A stretch of 64,000 nucleotides of DNA from Daphnia pulex (Eukaryota; Arthropoda; Branchiopoda; Diplostraca; Daphniidae), in assembly GCF_021134715.1 (NCBI RefSeq), contig NC_060018.1:8821501-8885500 (forward strand), read 5' to 3'. Position 1 is the stretch's first letter, and every line of letters begins with the position of its first letter. The translations under genes and the position numbers were made by a program. Shown piece by piece: positions 49,993 through 60,052 of this stretch. The notes beneath the pieces were generated by a model. That model was not told where the DNA came from. It did not search any database and saw nothing but the letters and a program-made list of their open reading frames with translations.

Positions 49993-50690
49993 ATGAAGAG
50001 TAAAATGAAGAAAATGAAGCATTATAAAAGGATTAACCTTTTTGTAATACCAGTTACAGCTATAGCTGGGGATACTATCACCCAGTACATGTACCCCTAC
50101 ATATCGTTACTACTTAAATGCATAACTGATAGTGCCACTCATTTCCTTATAGCATCACTTTCGTGGAATTATGTAGACAATGTGTCATTCAATAAAAGAA
50201 TTAATTTTGTTGCCATTATTATATGTGGATCAATGGCTTCTGCAATTGATATTGATCATTTTTTGGCTGTTGGAACTACCAGTCTTGAAGTAAATATTCA
50301 TACAAATTCCAGTTTAAGTTTTTTAATCTGAGTAAATCCCATTTTCTACAGGAAGCTACATCTCTGCCTCACAGACCAGTTTTACATTGCACAAGTCTGT
50401 TTACAGTTGTTGCTCTACTATTGGCCTTACTTTCCATCAGAATTCATTCCATCTGTCTTCTCAAAATGTCTGTAATTATTGTTACTGCTACTTGGACTCA
50501 TCATTGGAGGGATGGATACAGACATGGAATTTGGATCTGCCCAATTGGTTCCACTCCACCTTATTCATACTTTGTTTACCTCATCGGCCTTATAGTTTTG
50601 CCTATAGGTTTGCAATTTGGCTTGAAGTTTATCACTGACATAGTCACAAAATCGAACGTAAAACACGTAGCACCGATATTTTTAATATAA
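49993..50690 (+). CDS. Tmem267: Transmembrane protein 267-like
   Basis: Two exons (49993-50289 and 50352-50690, intron 62 bp, GT-AG) give 211 aa. The ATG at 49993 follows a GTG at 49981 that extends the frame. The protein is basic at the N-terminus, then has several hydrophobic segments (near residues 15-45, 48-60, 68-82, 115-150 and 175-200). Conserved polar islands are DSATH (46-50), DIDHF (86-90), LPHRPVLHC (about 104-112) and ATWTHHWRDG, then ICPIGSTPP. This spacing and length match metazoan TMEM267 (about 215 aa), a membrane protein of unknown function. The His/Asp islands resemble those of the bacterial membrane-bound metal-dependent hydrolase family (DUF457/YdjM type), which suggests a metal site; that link is inference. 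Confidence 0.85.
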
Positions 50691-51203
50691 ATTTCAGCTT
50701 CCCCATTTACTGATCTTGATAAGTTAATGCAGAATGTCTTGTTTTTGTGTTTCTCTTCTACTACAGCACTTAGTGGTTACAGTTAATAAGCAAAAAATAT
50801 AAATTTATTATCTACCATTTGTTTTGGATTGTTAAAAGCAGGTTTTGTGCAATGAAGTAACTGCACGCATAGAACATTAATAAGCTACGAACGAATCTAC
50901 TAATCTAGTGATTTCGTGGTCTGTTAAATTTGATCGGTGACGCGATCCATTAATACGATGGTTCATGGTTGTCTTTGTTATTATTTTAAAGGTTTATACG
51001 TGCGTCGTTCTTAGATTTAATGTCACTGCGTCAGCATGCCGTCAGTGAACTAATTATAAATGAATGCCTAATGAAAGCATTGTGGCAACGTCTCTGAAGG
51101 TCATTTGCTGCTGGGTTAGGTTAATAAAAAAATAACAGAAAACAGAAAATACAGCGACGATCCAACGAGTCGACAACGTCTCTCCATATATTATCCGTAT
51201 TAT
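50691..51203. other. Intergenic region downstream of TMEM267
   Basis: An AT-rich 3' flank of TMEM267. No clear AATAAA was found within the first 150 bp. Nothing else is recognised before the foldback element. Confidence 0.5.
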
Positions 51204-51795
51204 CAGAAACTACGAATGTAAAGACTGAAGTCGGTCCCATAAGCCTGAGAGGAACAGCTTGGGCGATGCCTGAGCTTGCCGCTAGGGCGCAGGTCAATAG
51301 AGCTGGAGAATAGGCCCCGTTTCCCTACTGATTACGTGCTTCACACACACGGGATTTGCGAATGTTCTATTATTATTATCCATTGCCCTTCACGATGACC
51401 CGTGAATTATTTCATAATTTTTGAAGAATTTGAGGGTTAGTTGAGGGTCGCCGGCTTTTCACCAGAGCTCGGGCAGGACAGCCCGCCCACCGTCCATTTC
51501 AAAAACCGGTCTTGGAAAAACTAACCCTCAAATTCTTCAAATATTATGAAATAATTCACGGGTCATCGTGAAGGGCAATGGATAATAATGGAGCAATTTT
51601 CAAAAAATTCCACCTAATAGAACATTCGCAAATCCCGTGTGTGTGAAGAACGTAATCAGTAGGGAAACGGGGAAAATACCTAAAAACATTCTCCAGCTCT
51701 ATTGACCTGCGCCCTAGCGACAAGCTCAGGCATCGCCCAAGCTGTTCCTCTCAGGCTTATGGGACCGACTTCAGTCTTTACATTCGTAGTCTCTG
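51204..51795. mobile_element. Foldback / MITE-like element with about 237-275 bp inverted arms
   Basis: The left arm 51204-51440 and right arm 51521-51795 are inverted copies of each other at high identity, with an 80-nt spacer (51441-51520). The right arm carries two insertions of roughly 15-26 bp that the left arm lacks. There is no ORF of its own. The termini read CAGA...TCTG. No convincing target site duplication was found beside them. The element is non-autonomous; the transposase source is unknown. Confidence 0.88.
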
Positions 51796-52038
51796 TCACA
51801 ACGATCACAACGCAACACAGCCTGTTTAGTGTTCCTAAATTTTCCTTTTCATTCATTTCCTTTTCACACGTCTACACTATTTCGATCACTTATCCTTATC
51901 GCTGTATCGAACTTTAATTTACGGCTAACAATTAGGTAAAGAAAAATTAATTAAATCCCAAATATTGTGTCATAATGACATCTGTTTCAAAATGTGAGTA
52001 AATCTAAAGTCTTTTTTAAATACAGCTATTTATTTAAA
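51796..52038. promoter_or_regulatory. Upstream region of the peroxiredoxin 6 gene
   Basis: A 243-bp AT-rich interval between the foldback element and the PRDX6 start codon. The PRDX6 promoter must lie here or within the element, but no core motif is assigned. Confidence 0.45.
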
Positions 52039-52934
52039 ATGGTAAATTTGGGAGACGTATTCCCTGACTTTGAAGCTGAAACTACTCAAGGACAAGTCCA
52101 ATTTCATGAGTGGCTTGGAGATTCGTAAAATTAGAGCATATTATACATTGAGTATTTAAATTTGCAATAATTTTAATTTTTCAACAGCTGGGGCCTTCTT
52201 TTTTCCCATCCTGCTGATTTTACACCTGTCTGTACTACAGAGCTTGGTAGATTTGCCCAGCTTCAAGACCAATTTGAAGAAAGAAATGTTAAGCTGATTG
52301 CTCTTTCATGTGATGGTGTTGAATCTCACTTGAAATGGATAGAAGATATTAGAGCACATTCCAAAGTGGACAAATTTACTTTCCCAATAATTGCTGATGA
52401 AAAAAGAGAGTTAGCTATACAATTTGGAATGATTGATCCAGATGAAAAAGATGCCACTGGAATGCCTTTGACTTGTCGTGCTGTATTCCTTCTTGGACCT
52501 GACAAAAGACTGAAACTATCCTTGCTCTATCCTGCTACAACTGGCCGCAACTTTGAGTAAAGACTAAAGCTACTGTTAAAATATTTGAAATTATGTATTC
52601 ATTTATTAATAAGGTCATGTTGATTTTTTATTACAGCGAAATTTTACGCGTGATTGATTCTGTGCAGCTTACGGCCAAGTATAAAGTTGCTACTCCGGCT
52701 GACTGGAAAGTACGATTAAAAATTGTTTTATGATATGGTATGTTTTATGACTATGTTTGGAAAATTAACCATTGTTTATCTTCCGAAAAATGTGAACAGC
52801 ATGGGACATATTGTATGGTATTGCCCACGGTTAAAGACGAGGATTTAGCTGAACTCTTTCCCGCAGGGGTGGAACAACAAACCTTACCGTCTGGCAAAGG
52901 CTATCTTCGTACAACACCCTGTCCTGATCAGTGA
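52039..52934 (+). CDS. Prdx6: 1-Cys peroxiredoxin (peroxiredoxin 6)
   Basis: Four exons, 52039-52124, 52188-52556, 52637-52709 and 52800-52934, give 220 aa. Introns are GT-AG and 63, 80 and 90 bp. The peroxidatic cysteine is Cys44 in HPADFTPVCTTELGR. The C-terminal part (PADWKHGTYCMVLPTV, LPSGKGYLRTTPCPDQ) is typical of the 1-Cys Prx6 subfamily and not of 2-Cys enzymes. GDSWG at residues 27-31 matches the GXSXG lipase-type motif of the phospholipase A2 activity known in vertebrate PRDX6. The family reduces hydrogen peroxide and phospholipid hydroperoxides in the cytosol with glutathione as reductant. Length fits the family (about 224 aa). AATAAA at 53278-53283 is a likely polyadenylation signal. 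The gene is intact. Confidence 0.95.
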
Positions 52935-53620
52935 GACATTTTTGGTCGAACTATATTTTGTTGGGTGAAGCTTTCAAAATGCTATATTCTTGGTTCCCTC
53001 TCAACTATTATCGAAGACATTTTCTTTATATTCACAAAACACCAAACAATAAAACGTTCAATTCTCGAAACGATTGCAGTTTGCTTAACTCCGCTAGACA
53101 CAACTTTTATCACCTTTTTCCTTGTCTCTGAGTTATCTCCTCTAAACTTAAGCTCATTACTTCTAGACGGTATTTTAAATATTGACGGTAATAATAAGCG
53201 TTTAGTGGCACTACCAAGTGTCTCAGAATATTTGCAAGAGTATGAGAAAACACGGTGTGCATGAACGCGTAAAAAAAAATAAATGTTTACTAGCTGATCA
53301 TATTTTAAATTTTTTTACCTCATATAAATTTCCTGCTCCCACACCCGGGCACTCACCACTACCTTGGACTACTTTATATTAATTATTAAGGACTCAGTCC
53401 AATCTCGCCGTGTTAAAGGCTGTCAGGTGGGCTTTTTTACAGAAACATTCAGTAAAAATAGACCGTTAAATAGAGCTTTCAAAGGCGATTCCAACTACGT
53501 AAAGCATTTGTAACGAAACTTAGAATGAAAAAAGATTTAAGTTTTATTTTAATTTTCGGAGAAGGGGAATAAAGTCGACTTGACTCATATACCATCTATC
53601 AACCAAACACCCAAAGTTCT
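52935..53620. other. PRDX6 3' UTR and downstream flank
   Basis: About 0.34 kb of 3' UTR to the AATAAA at 53278-53283, then AT-rich DNA. A 99-codon open frame at 52965-53264 begins at GTG, has no internal ATG and is not counted as a gene. Confidence 0.55.
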
Positions 53621-53839
53621 TATTTAATGTCGTGTTACCCGAAAAAGGGTTACCAAATCTATTGCCACGACATGATGTCGTGGCAATACGGTCGAAACTA
53701 TGACTCATAAAATTGTCTATTGCCACGACACGCCACGATACGCCTATACTTCCTCTCTGAACTCTCATATCGTGGCAATAACATGAAATTTGTCTATTGC
53801 CACGACATAATTTTTTTTTAAATTAGACATTCACGCATG

Positions 53840-53889
53840 TTAGGTTAGGTTAGGTTAGGTTAGGTTAAGTTAGGTTAGGTTAGGTTAGG
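53840..53889 (+). repeat. Interstitial telomere-type repeat (TTAGG)10 with one variant unit
   Basis: Ten consecutive 5-bp units; the sixth is TTAAG and the other nine are exactly TTAGG. TTAGG is the ancestral arthropod telomere repeat. The position inside an inverted-repeat element, far from any window end, makes this an interstitial copy. Confidence 0.95.
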
Positions 53890-53924
53890 TTATTTATGTC
53901 AAGCTTTTTAAAGAAATTGTCCAG

Positions 53925-53990
53925 CAGTGATAGCCGAATGGGCAGCGATGAATGCCACCATGCGATAGCATGGCGTTCGATTCTCCGTCG
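53925..53990 (+). other. tRNA-like (SINE-type) RNA polymerase III promoter remnant
   Basis: TAGCCGAATGG at 53931-53941 fits the tRNA A box, and GTTCGATTC at 53975-53983 fits the B box, with the normal spacing of about 44 bp. Between them is a perfect 6-bp hairpin. The T-arm and acceptor stems do not pair well, so this is a tRNA-derived relic rather than a working tRNA gene. Confidence 0.6.
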
Positions 53991-54246
53991 AGAGGATAAT
54001 TTTTTATTTGGAGATTACAACAAAGGTTGAGTTTCACGGGATAATTGACAAGAAAAATGATGCGGGAATTATGCACATGTAGTTTTACCCTATTTAGTAG
54101 TTTTCCTAAACATCTTCTGTGGAACTTAGTACGAAAACGCATGTCGTGACAATAGACAAAATTCGTGTTATTGCCACGATATGAGAGATCAGAGAGGAAG
54201 TATAGGCGTATCGTGGCAATTACCCGAAGGGTTACTGGTCAAAGTT

Positions 54247-55020
54247 TCGTTTGCAGTATGGTTTACATTGGTATGGTTTTTACATGGGCACCCTCAGTTC
54301 TCGTAACACTAAACAGATGGCTTTTTGCAGTTATCGTAACACTACAAAGATGGATGCACTAGTTTTTTGCAATTATTGATTGTAATCAACATTTTTATTA
54401 CATTTCAATAACTCTACTACGTAGCTGAGGATATTTTACATCTTTTCTGAAAATTTGGCTGATATCCATTAAGGCGTTTGATCAAACGGAGTTCTTGTTA
54501 CTTTTTGACAGAATTTCAATAGCTGTTACAGCAGACGATGATACAGAGACATGTGACAGCTGACAGGGATATAAACGTAACGTGACAATCGACTTGAAGC
54601 CCGTATGATAAAATAAAATTGATAGTCAAAGTAGTAGTACACTCGCTTCCATAAATATGTAGGCCACCGCCCGCGGGTTGTACCGCTTCAAATTGAAGTA
54701 GCTACTCCAATTAAGAACTCACTACCTAGTTCTGAAAAAAAGGTCTCAGCGTTTAAGAGATTTGAAAGTCGATTGGGTATTATTTCTATAGTTATTTTTT
54801 TTCAATAATAATTTGTCTAATTATCGTTAATCGATTTCAACAGGATCTCCCAGTCCCAGCTGGCGTTTCGCAGCTAACGCTGTCATCAGTTAAACGAACT
54901 TATGGGAGAACCTGTAAAAACCTACTAGTCACTGAAACCAGTAGAAGCTAGAAGGTAATTTGACAACTAATAAGTCATGAATTTAGTTGTTTCACGGACT
55001 CTTTTAACACTTATTTTTAG
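54247..55020. other. AT-rich repeat-flanking DNA
   Basis: No gene recognised. Near 54841-54960 short non-repetitive GC-richer stretches occur, without an exon that can be joined to anything. Confidence 0.5.
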
Positions 55021-55652
55021 TTCTGATACTCCTATAGAAGACAGTATTGTCTCTACTGAATATGAGAACGAAAAAAAACGTCTGAGTGCCATATCTTTCG
55101 TTGATTGTTGGGCCATCTGTAGCCTGTCTATCGAATATTGATGCTTCTTCGACGACCCACAGTTACGATTGAAGATAGTCACAGGTTAACAAGACAAATG
55201 ATAAGGCATCATGCTGGATAATTTACTGATTGTAATTAATAACACTTTTAGTTCTGGAACTCTTTTGGGACAGCAGCGTCTCTATAGAATATGACGAAAA
55301 CGCCGCAAATTTGAAGAAAAAGCGTGCCATCGTTCATTGTTGGACCGTCTTTAGCCAGTCTATCGAACAGTGAAGCTTCTTCGACTAGATTACCCACAGT
55401 TCTGATGGAAGAAAGTCGAAGGTTAACAAGAAAAATTTTAATACATGCAGCTGAATAACCAACTAAATGTCATATTTTTTTAATTATCAAAATTTTAGTT
55501 CTAATACTCCTGTAGGAGACAGCATCGTCTCTATTGAATATGACCAGAATGACCCAGGATCGAAGAAAAAGCATATAGTACCGCCGTTGATTGTTGGACC
55601 ATCTCTAGCTTGTCTTATTTTTCTTTTCAGAATTATCATCCTGTTGGAGTAA
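55021..55652 (+). repeat. Threefold exon-like tandem repeat (about 231-247 bp)
   Basis: Three degenerate copies start at 55021, 55252 and 55499. Each is preceded by a T-rich stretch ending in AG, like a splice acceptor. In copy 1 the frame starts SDTPIEDSIVSTEYEN; in copy 3 it starts SNTPVGDSIVSIEYDQN and ends in a hydrophobic stretch before a stop. Copy 2 is frameshifted near its start but keeps DSSVSIEYDEN. This looks like a tandemly duplicated exon of an unrecognised gene, now decayed. Confidence 0.65.
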
Positions 55653-56230
55653 TATTGTAGGATAGAATAGAAGTCACTGTATGTTATCACCGAACGCTAT
55701 CAATCTCCAGTAAAAGAAGTGCTGATAGGTAGTTACTTACATTTAATTTTAACAAGATCCGGTGTGACGTGGGGTGGCGGGGCGAAGCCTCCGCCGCACC
55801 AAAGTCACGCCTTACCCTTACGCCGCGCCATATCATATTAGGTTTTTTGGAATTGAATTTGTATTTAATGTTTGGATAGAAACATGCGGAAATATGCTTT
55901 TCATCTCTTTCTCGATTTCTGCCTATTACATTCTTCCGGAAACTAAGGGCATAACATTTTTTTTGGCTCTTCCCTAGCAAGACAAGTTTTCTGCTATCGA
56001 AAAACGATTAATACAGGGGTGTAGATCTTTTTACGCTGATCATTTTTCATACATGGTTTAGGGTGTGCAAATGAACGGAAGTGCCCGTAAAACGCGTTCA
56101 AAGTTTCGAGTTTTACGGGGCTGACGCGCAGCCCACGCCGGCCAGAAAGGGGGTCGAGCGGGGGAGGGGGTGGCGCGTACCCATGGGAGAGGGGTCAGTG
56201 AAGGGGGGTATACCTGGGCGGCCTGGGCCA
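55653..56230. other. Spacer with two strong hairpins
   Basis: A GC-rich hairpin at 55764-55808 (GTGAC/GTCAC outer pairing, GGCGG/CCGCC inner pairing) and a perfect 10-bp stem with 16-nt loop (56084-56093 with 56110-56119). No gene is seen. Confidence 0.6.
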
Positions 56231-57452
56231 TACTATACTAGCCCATGTTTCCCGGGCTGATATGTCGAAGGGCCGAGGTTCGAATCTCGGCCAAGTCGAA
56301 AAGTGATTTTCAAAAAAATTGAAGTTTTGAAATTTTAAAATGGGAATAGCATCAGTCACTGCTATATCATTCTCTTGAGGAACGACAAGTCGAAATAGAT
56401 ATTTCATAATAATTGAATTTTGAAATTTTATAAAGACAACTGCATCAGTCACTTCTATATCATGCGGTCACATGTTGCATTTCATTAGCCAATGTCTTAG
56501 CTTATCGATGGCTAGCTACCATACGGTTCATGCATTCCCTTCGACCATACATCTCAACAGTAGTCTAATGGACAGCAATCCGAGTTGCCATGCTAAAGGA
56601 CCGAGGTTCGAATCCCGGTCGAAACAATCACACAAAATGAAATCAAATTCTATTTTTGAGAAATTTAACTTAAAAAGCTCTTCGTCATTTCTACTTTCTT
56701 CCATTGTCCTCTCCACAGTCATCACGATATTTTCGCGGTCGTGAAGAGTTACCATGATGCATGATATACCATGCAGATGAGTTACCATGAGTTACCATGA
56801 TACCGGAGTTAATGGAAGTGGAAGATACCTATCTTCACCAATCTATCTTCCAATCTACCAACTCCGGAAGCTTTTCAAGTTAAATTTTTCAAAAATTGAA
56901 CTTAGTTTTCCTAACCGACTTGACCGGGATACGAACCTCGATCCTTTGAAACATCAATCCGGGTTGGTGACCAATAGACTACCAGTGACATATCGAAACG
57001 GAAAGCATGAGCCATATGATAGCTTGCCGTCCATTACCTAAGACATTGACTTATGCAATTGAACATGTGACCGCACGATATAGCAGTGACAGGTGCTATT
57101 GTCTTTTTAAAATTTAAAAATTTAAATTTTTTAAAAATTTATTTTTTTACTTGGTCGTGATTCGATCCTCGGTACTTTGTTACTCCGATTTTCCACTTCC
57201 ATCAACTCCGGAAGCTTTTTAAATTTAATTTATTAAAAATCGAATTAGTCCAACCGAGTTTTGAACCCCGGACATTTGGCATGGCAGCAAGGGTCGCTGA
57301 CCATAAGGCTACTGTTGACATGTGTGAAATGAGGGTAAGCATGAGCCGTATGGTAGCTCCCCACAAACATAGCTTTGTGTAATGCAACATGTGACCGCAT
57401 GATATAGCAGTGACTGATGCTATTCCCATTTTAAAATTTCAAAACTTCAATC
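56231..57452. mobile_element. Cluster of tRNA-derived SINE-like elements in both orientations
   Basis: There are four tRNA-like heads: plus, a B box near 56277-56287 with a 7-bp GGCCGAG/CTCGGCC T-arm; plus, A box 56561-56571 and B box 56605-56615; minus, B box 56926-56937 and A box 56971-56981; minus, B box 57256-57267 and A box 57301-57311. They share tails with an AAGCTTCCGGAGTTG-type word or a GCATCAGTCACTGCTATATCAT-like word. The latter appears inverted at about 56340-56370 and 57395-57425. They are non-autonomous retroposons probably moved by a LINE partner (family knowledge). Confidence 0.75.
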
Positions 57453-58446
57453 TCAAGAGAATAAGCGTAATATGAACATACGCATGTGTATTCAACTGCG
57501 AACGTATTTTGATTTTCACGCACGCTACTATGCGGCTGAACCACGAAAATTAATGAAAATTACAATTCTAAGTCAACTTTTTTTGCTGAATCAAAATTTA
57601 AAGTCAGAATAAGCGAAATATGAACACACGCATATGTATTTAACTGCGGGGAGGGGGGGCGGGGCGATCAATTACTTATATAGCGTTGAGAATAACAAGT
57701 TGTACCACATTGTACAACTATACACACAAAAATTAAGAATAAAAGTATTTTGCAAACGTTTTTATATCTAAACCCTGGATTCAAACGATTTAATACAATA
57801 ATAATTACAAACTAGCTATCAAAAAGGCACACTCAAATGGACTAGTCGACTCTCATAGACTAGTAGATAAGAATCGACTTTCCTCAGTAGAAAAAGTGAC
57901 TGTGCGATTCGTCGCAATCTAGATTAAATCAGATCTAAATATTTAATAACAAATTCTGTTAACGTTTTAATTAAATAATGCTTCAGTGTTATCCCTGAGG
58001 GTAGTACTTGTACTACCAGAAGGCATTAAAGTAAATGCGGGTGTCTGGGTGTGTAGGAGGGGGAGGGATGTGGGGGAGTGTACGCTGTTCTGGCCAGGCT
58101 TCCAGAACCTTTAATTCAGAATCAGAATAAATTTATAGAAAACTAAACTACTGCATCGATTTTCTTCAAACTTTTTGTGTAAACTTAGGGTAATTTATCT
58201 CAGCGTTTAGGTAAGTTTAGATTCATTTGGTAATACTAAATTTTATTTATTTTTATGCGGATTTAGTCGTTAGCTTTTTCTGACTTAGGACCACCACAAC
58301 ATCATTATTAGTTGTCTGTTGACAGTCTGTGGCTCTCTGCTGTGTCTTTGTGTTTACTAGAGGTGTGCGTCGTTTAAACGTTCTACATCGGTTAAAACAT
58401 TTTATATGTTCAATGTGAAATAATATTTGACACTTTCAGTATTTAG
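57453..58446. other. AT-rich spacer with a short local duplication
   Basis: A roughly 43-bp segment starting near 57459 is repeated with a few changes near 57606, an offset of about 147 bp. A small GTAGTAC/GTACTAC palindrome lies near 57995-58015. No gene is seen. Confidence 0.5.
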
Positions 58447-58888
58447 AAAACAACAAAAGAAACTGCACACAAAGCCTTTTGGTATTTGCTGAAAGAAGAG
58501 GATCCTCCAAAATATGAGAAAGCCCTTACACTGCTTGAAGAAATCAAAGAAGTAGGTTAGTTAGGTTACTCTCTTTTAACATACATTTTACTTCTTGAAT
58601 AAAAGTTCTAATGCTAAACACTTATTATAATTTAGTGGCTGCTGTCCTTATTGTTACCCCATCAGACCAGAACTCTAAAAAAAATCAAGGATAAGTTAGG
58701 CACAGTGCACAGATCTGATAAGGCCACAAATTGAAGCGGAAACTCAAGATTTGCATGAATGTAGGTCTTCGTTGATTTGTCTTATAATGTGGCCATTTCG
58801 AATGTTATGTTATTTTAATTCATTTTGCAGAGTTATTCACAGTATGGCAAGACTATGCGGTGATGCGATACAGTATCGCAGCCTGTAG
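58447..58888 (+). pseudogene. TCP11-like gene fragment
   Basis: Exon-like segment 58447-58551 (35 codons, flanked by AG and GTAGG) reads AFWYLLKEEDPPKYEKAL then LLEEIKE. It joins in phase to 58636 onward, reading WLLSLLLPHQTRTLKKIKDKL, where the frame soon breaks; the +1 frame continues DLIRPQIEAETQDLH. A third segment at 58831-58888 after an AG reads VIHSMARLCGDA. Order and wording match the central region of the T-complex protein 11 family (an EDPP...LLEEIKE...LLPR-type block, then a DLI-type block, then a MARLC block). The first exons and the rest of the gene are missing and a frameshift is present. The third segment is carried into each copy of the following tandem array. Confidence 0.7.
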
Positions 58889-58984
58889 TGTAGAATATAT
58901 ACGAACGAAGTAAATTCGAAGATTATCTCAAGATAACTCTTGGTAGAAAATTAATTGTTTTCGATAAAGAGACTTAAAAGCGCA

Positions 58985-59838
58985 TTATTTTTTATTCTGT
59001 ATGATTCTAGATGGATTCCGACATACCCGAGAGTGGCTGCATTGCAATCGAAAAGAAACTTCGCAGCACTCAGTCAGTTCCTCCAACGCTATCACCTCGG
59101 TCGAGCGATCCGCAAACGGGCGAATGGAAGTTGGTTGTGCCAATGTCCAAGCGGTGATGCGGTAAGAGTCAAAACACATTCCAAACATGTTTCCTGAGAC
59201 CTTTTATGTCTGTTTTTTTCTTTAGACGTTGGTGTTGCTGTTCTTAGCGATTTATTGCTATGCCTATGTCGTTGGTGGCCATGACGGTCAGTCGTATATC
59301 TAAATAGCAAAGAACACTTCGATCCTCAAACCAATTTAGTCGTCTGAGGTAGCGCCCACATGGCGCACGTGTGTCGGTGTAGCTGTTCTCTATGGTTATA
59401 TGTATGCCGTTGGGGCCAGGATGGCGTCAGTTGTCTTAACTATGTTGAACGCTACGATCCAAAAGAAAATAAATGGAGTAAAGTCGCCTCTATGAACACT
59501 CGTCGATTAGTTGTAGCTGTTGCCGTCCTGGGTGGATACGTGTGAGTGGGTCAGATGGCCAGATTCCTCTTAAAACTAGTAATTAATCTCTTCTCTTGAT
59601 TTTCCTGTCGACAATGCTATTATTAAAATTTATTCATTTCCAGTGGAAAAATATGATCCACGTCAGAACAAATGGACTTTGGTTGCTCCAATGTCGTTGT
59701 CGTTGTCGTACAAGAAAAAAGCAGTTGGGTTGCGCCGTGTACAACAACTGAATCTATGCCGTAGGTGGACGAGACGACGCCACTGAACTCTCGTCAGCTG
59801 AGAGCTGCAATCCTAACACCAACACATGCCAGTCCCAT
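58985..59838 (+). pseudogene. Broken kelch-repeat gene, KLHL20/diablo type (copy 1)
   Basis: In several frames this reads successive kelch blades: a TGEWKLVVPMSKR block ending in a stop, a GVAVLSDLL and GGHDGQSY block, then [27 protein letters not shown] and [15 protein letters not shown] (59360-59545). A donor-like GTGAGT follows, then EKYDPRQNKWTLVAPMS after an AG at 59642-59643, and finally LGCAVYNN, a stop and IYAVGGRDDATELSSAE. Blade order matches KLHL20/diablo, a substrate adaptor of CUL3 ubiquitin ligases (family knowledge). The BTB and BACK domains are absent and there are several stops and frameshifts, so it is not functional. Introns are retained, so it arose by segmental duplication, not retroposition. 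Confidence 0.85.
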
Positions 59839-60052
59839 ATTGATTTGTCTTATAATGTGGCCATTTCGAATGTTATGTTATTTTAATTCATTTTGCAGAG
59901 TTATTCACAGTATGGCAAGACTATGCGGTGATGCGATACAGTATCGCAGCCTGTAGTGTAGAATATATACGAACGAAGTAAATTCGAAGATTATCTCAAG
60001 ATAACTCTTGGTAGAAAATTAATTGTTTTCGATAAAGAGACTTAAAAGCGCA

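Larger units (their letters stand above)
53624..54246. mobile_element. Inverted-repeat element carrying TTAGG units and a tRNA-like promoter
   Basis: The inverted arms lie at about 53734-53818 and 54141-54220 and match almost perfectly when one is reverse-complemented. Inside lie ten TTAGG-type units (53840-53889) and a tRNA-like A box/B box pair (53931-53942 and 53975-53983). Outside the left arm is a 27-bp palindrome (53661-53687) that uses the same TTGCCACGAC word as the arms. Short GGGTTAC palindromes occur on both outer sides, near 53634 and 54225. The outer limits are approximate and no target site duplication was identified. Confidence 0.75.

Noticed and set aside
52965..53264. 99-codon frame just after PRDX6
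   Set aside because: Begins at GTG, contains no ATG, and ends just before the likely PRDX6 polyadenylation signal; best read as 3' UTR.
53925..57311. tRNA-like A and B boxes as real tRNA genes
   Set aside because: Acceptor and anticodon stems do not form properly, and several copies share SINE-like tails.
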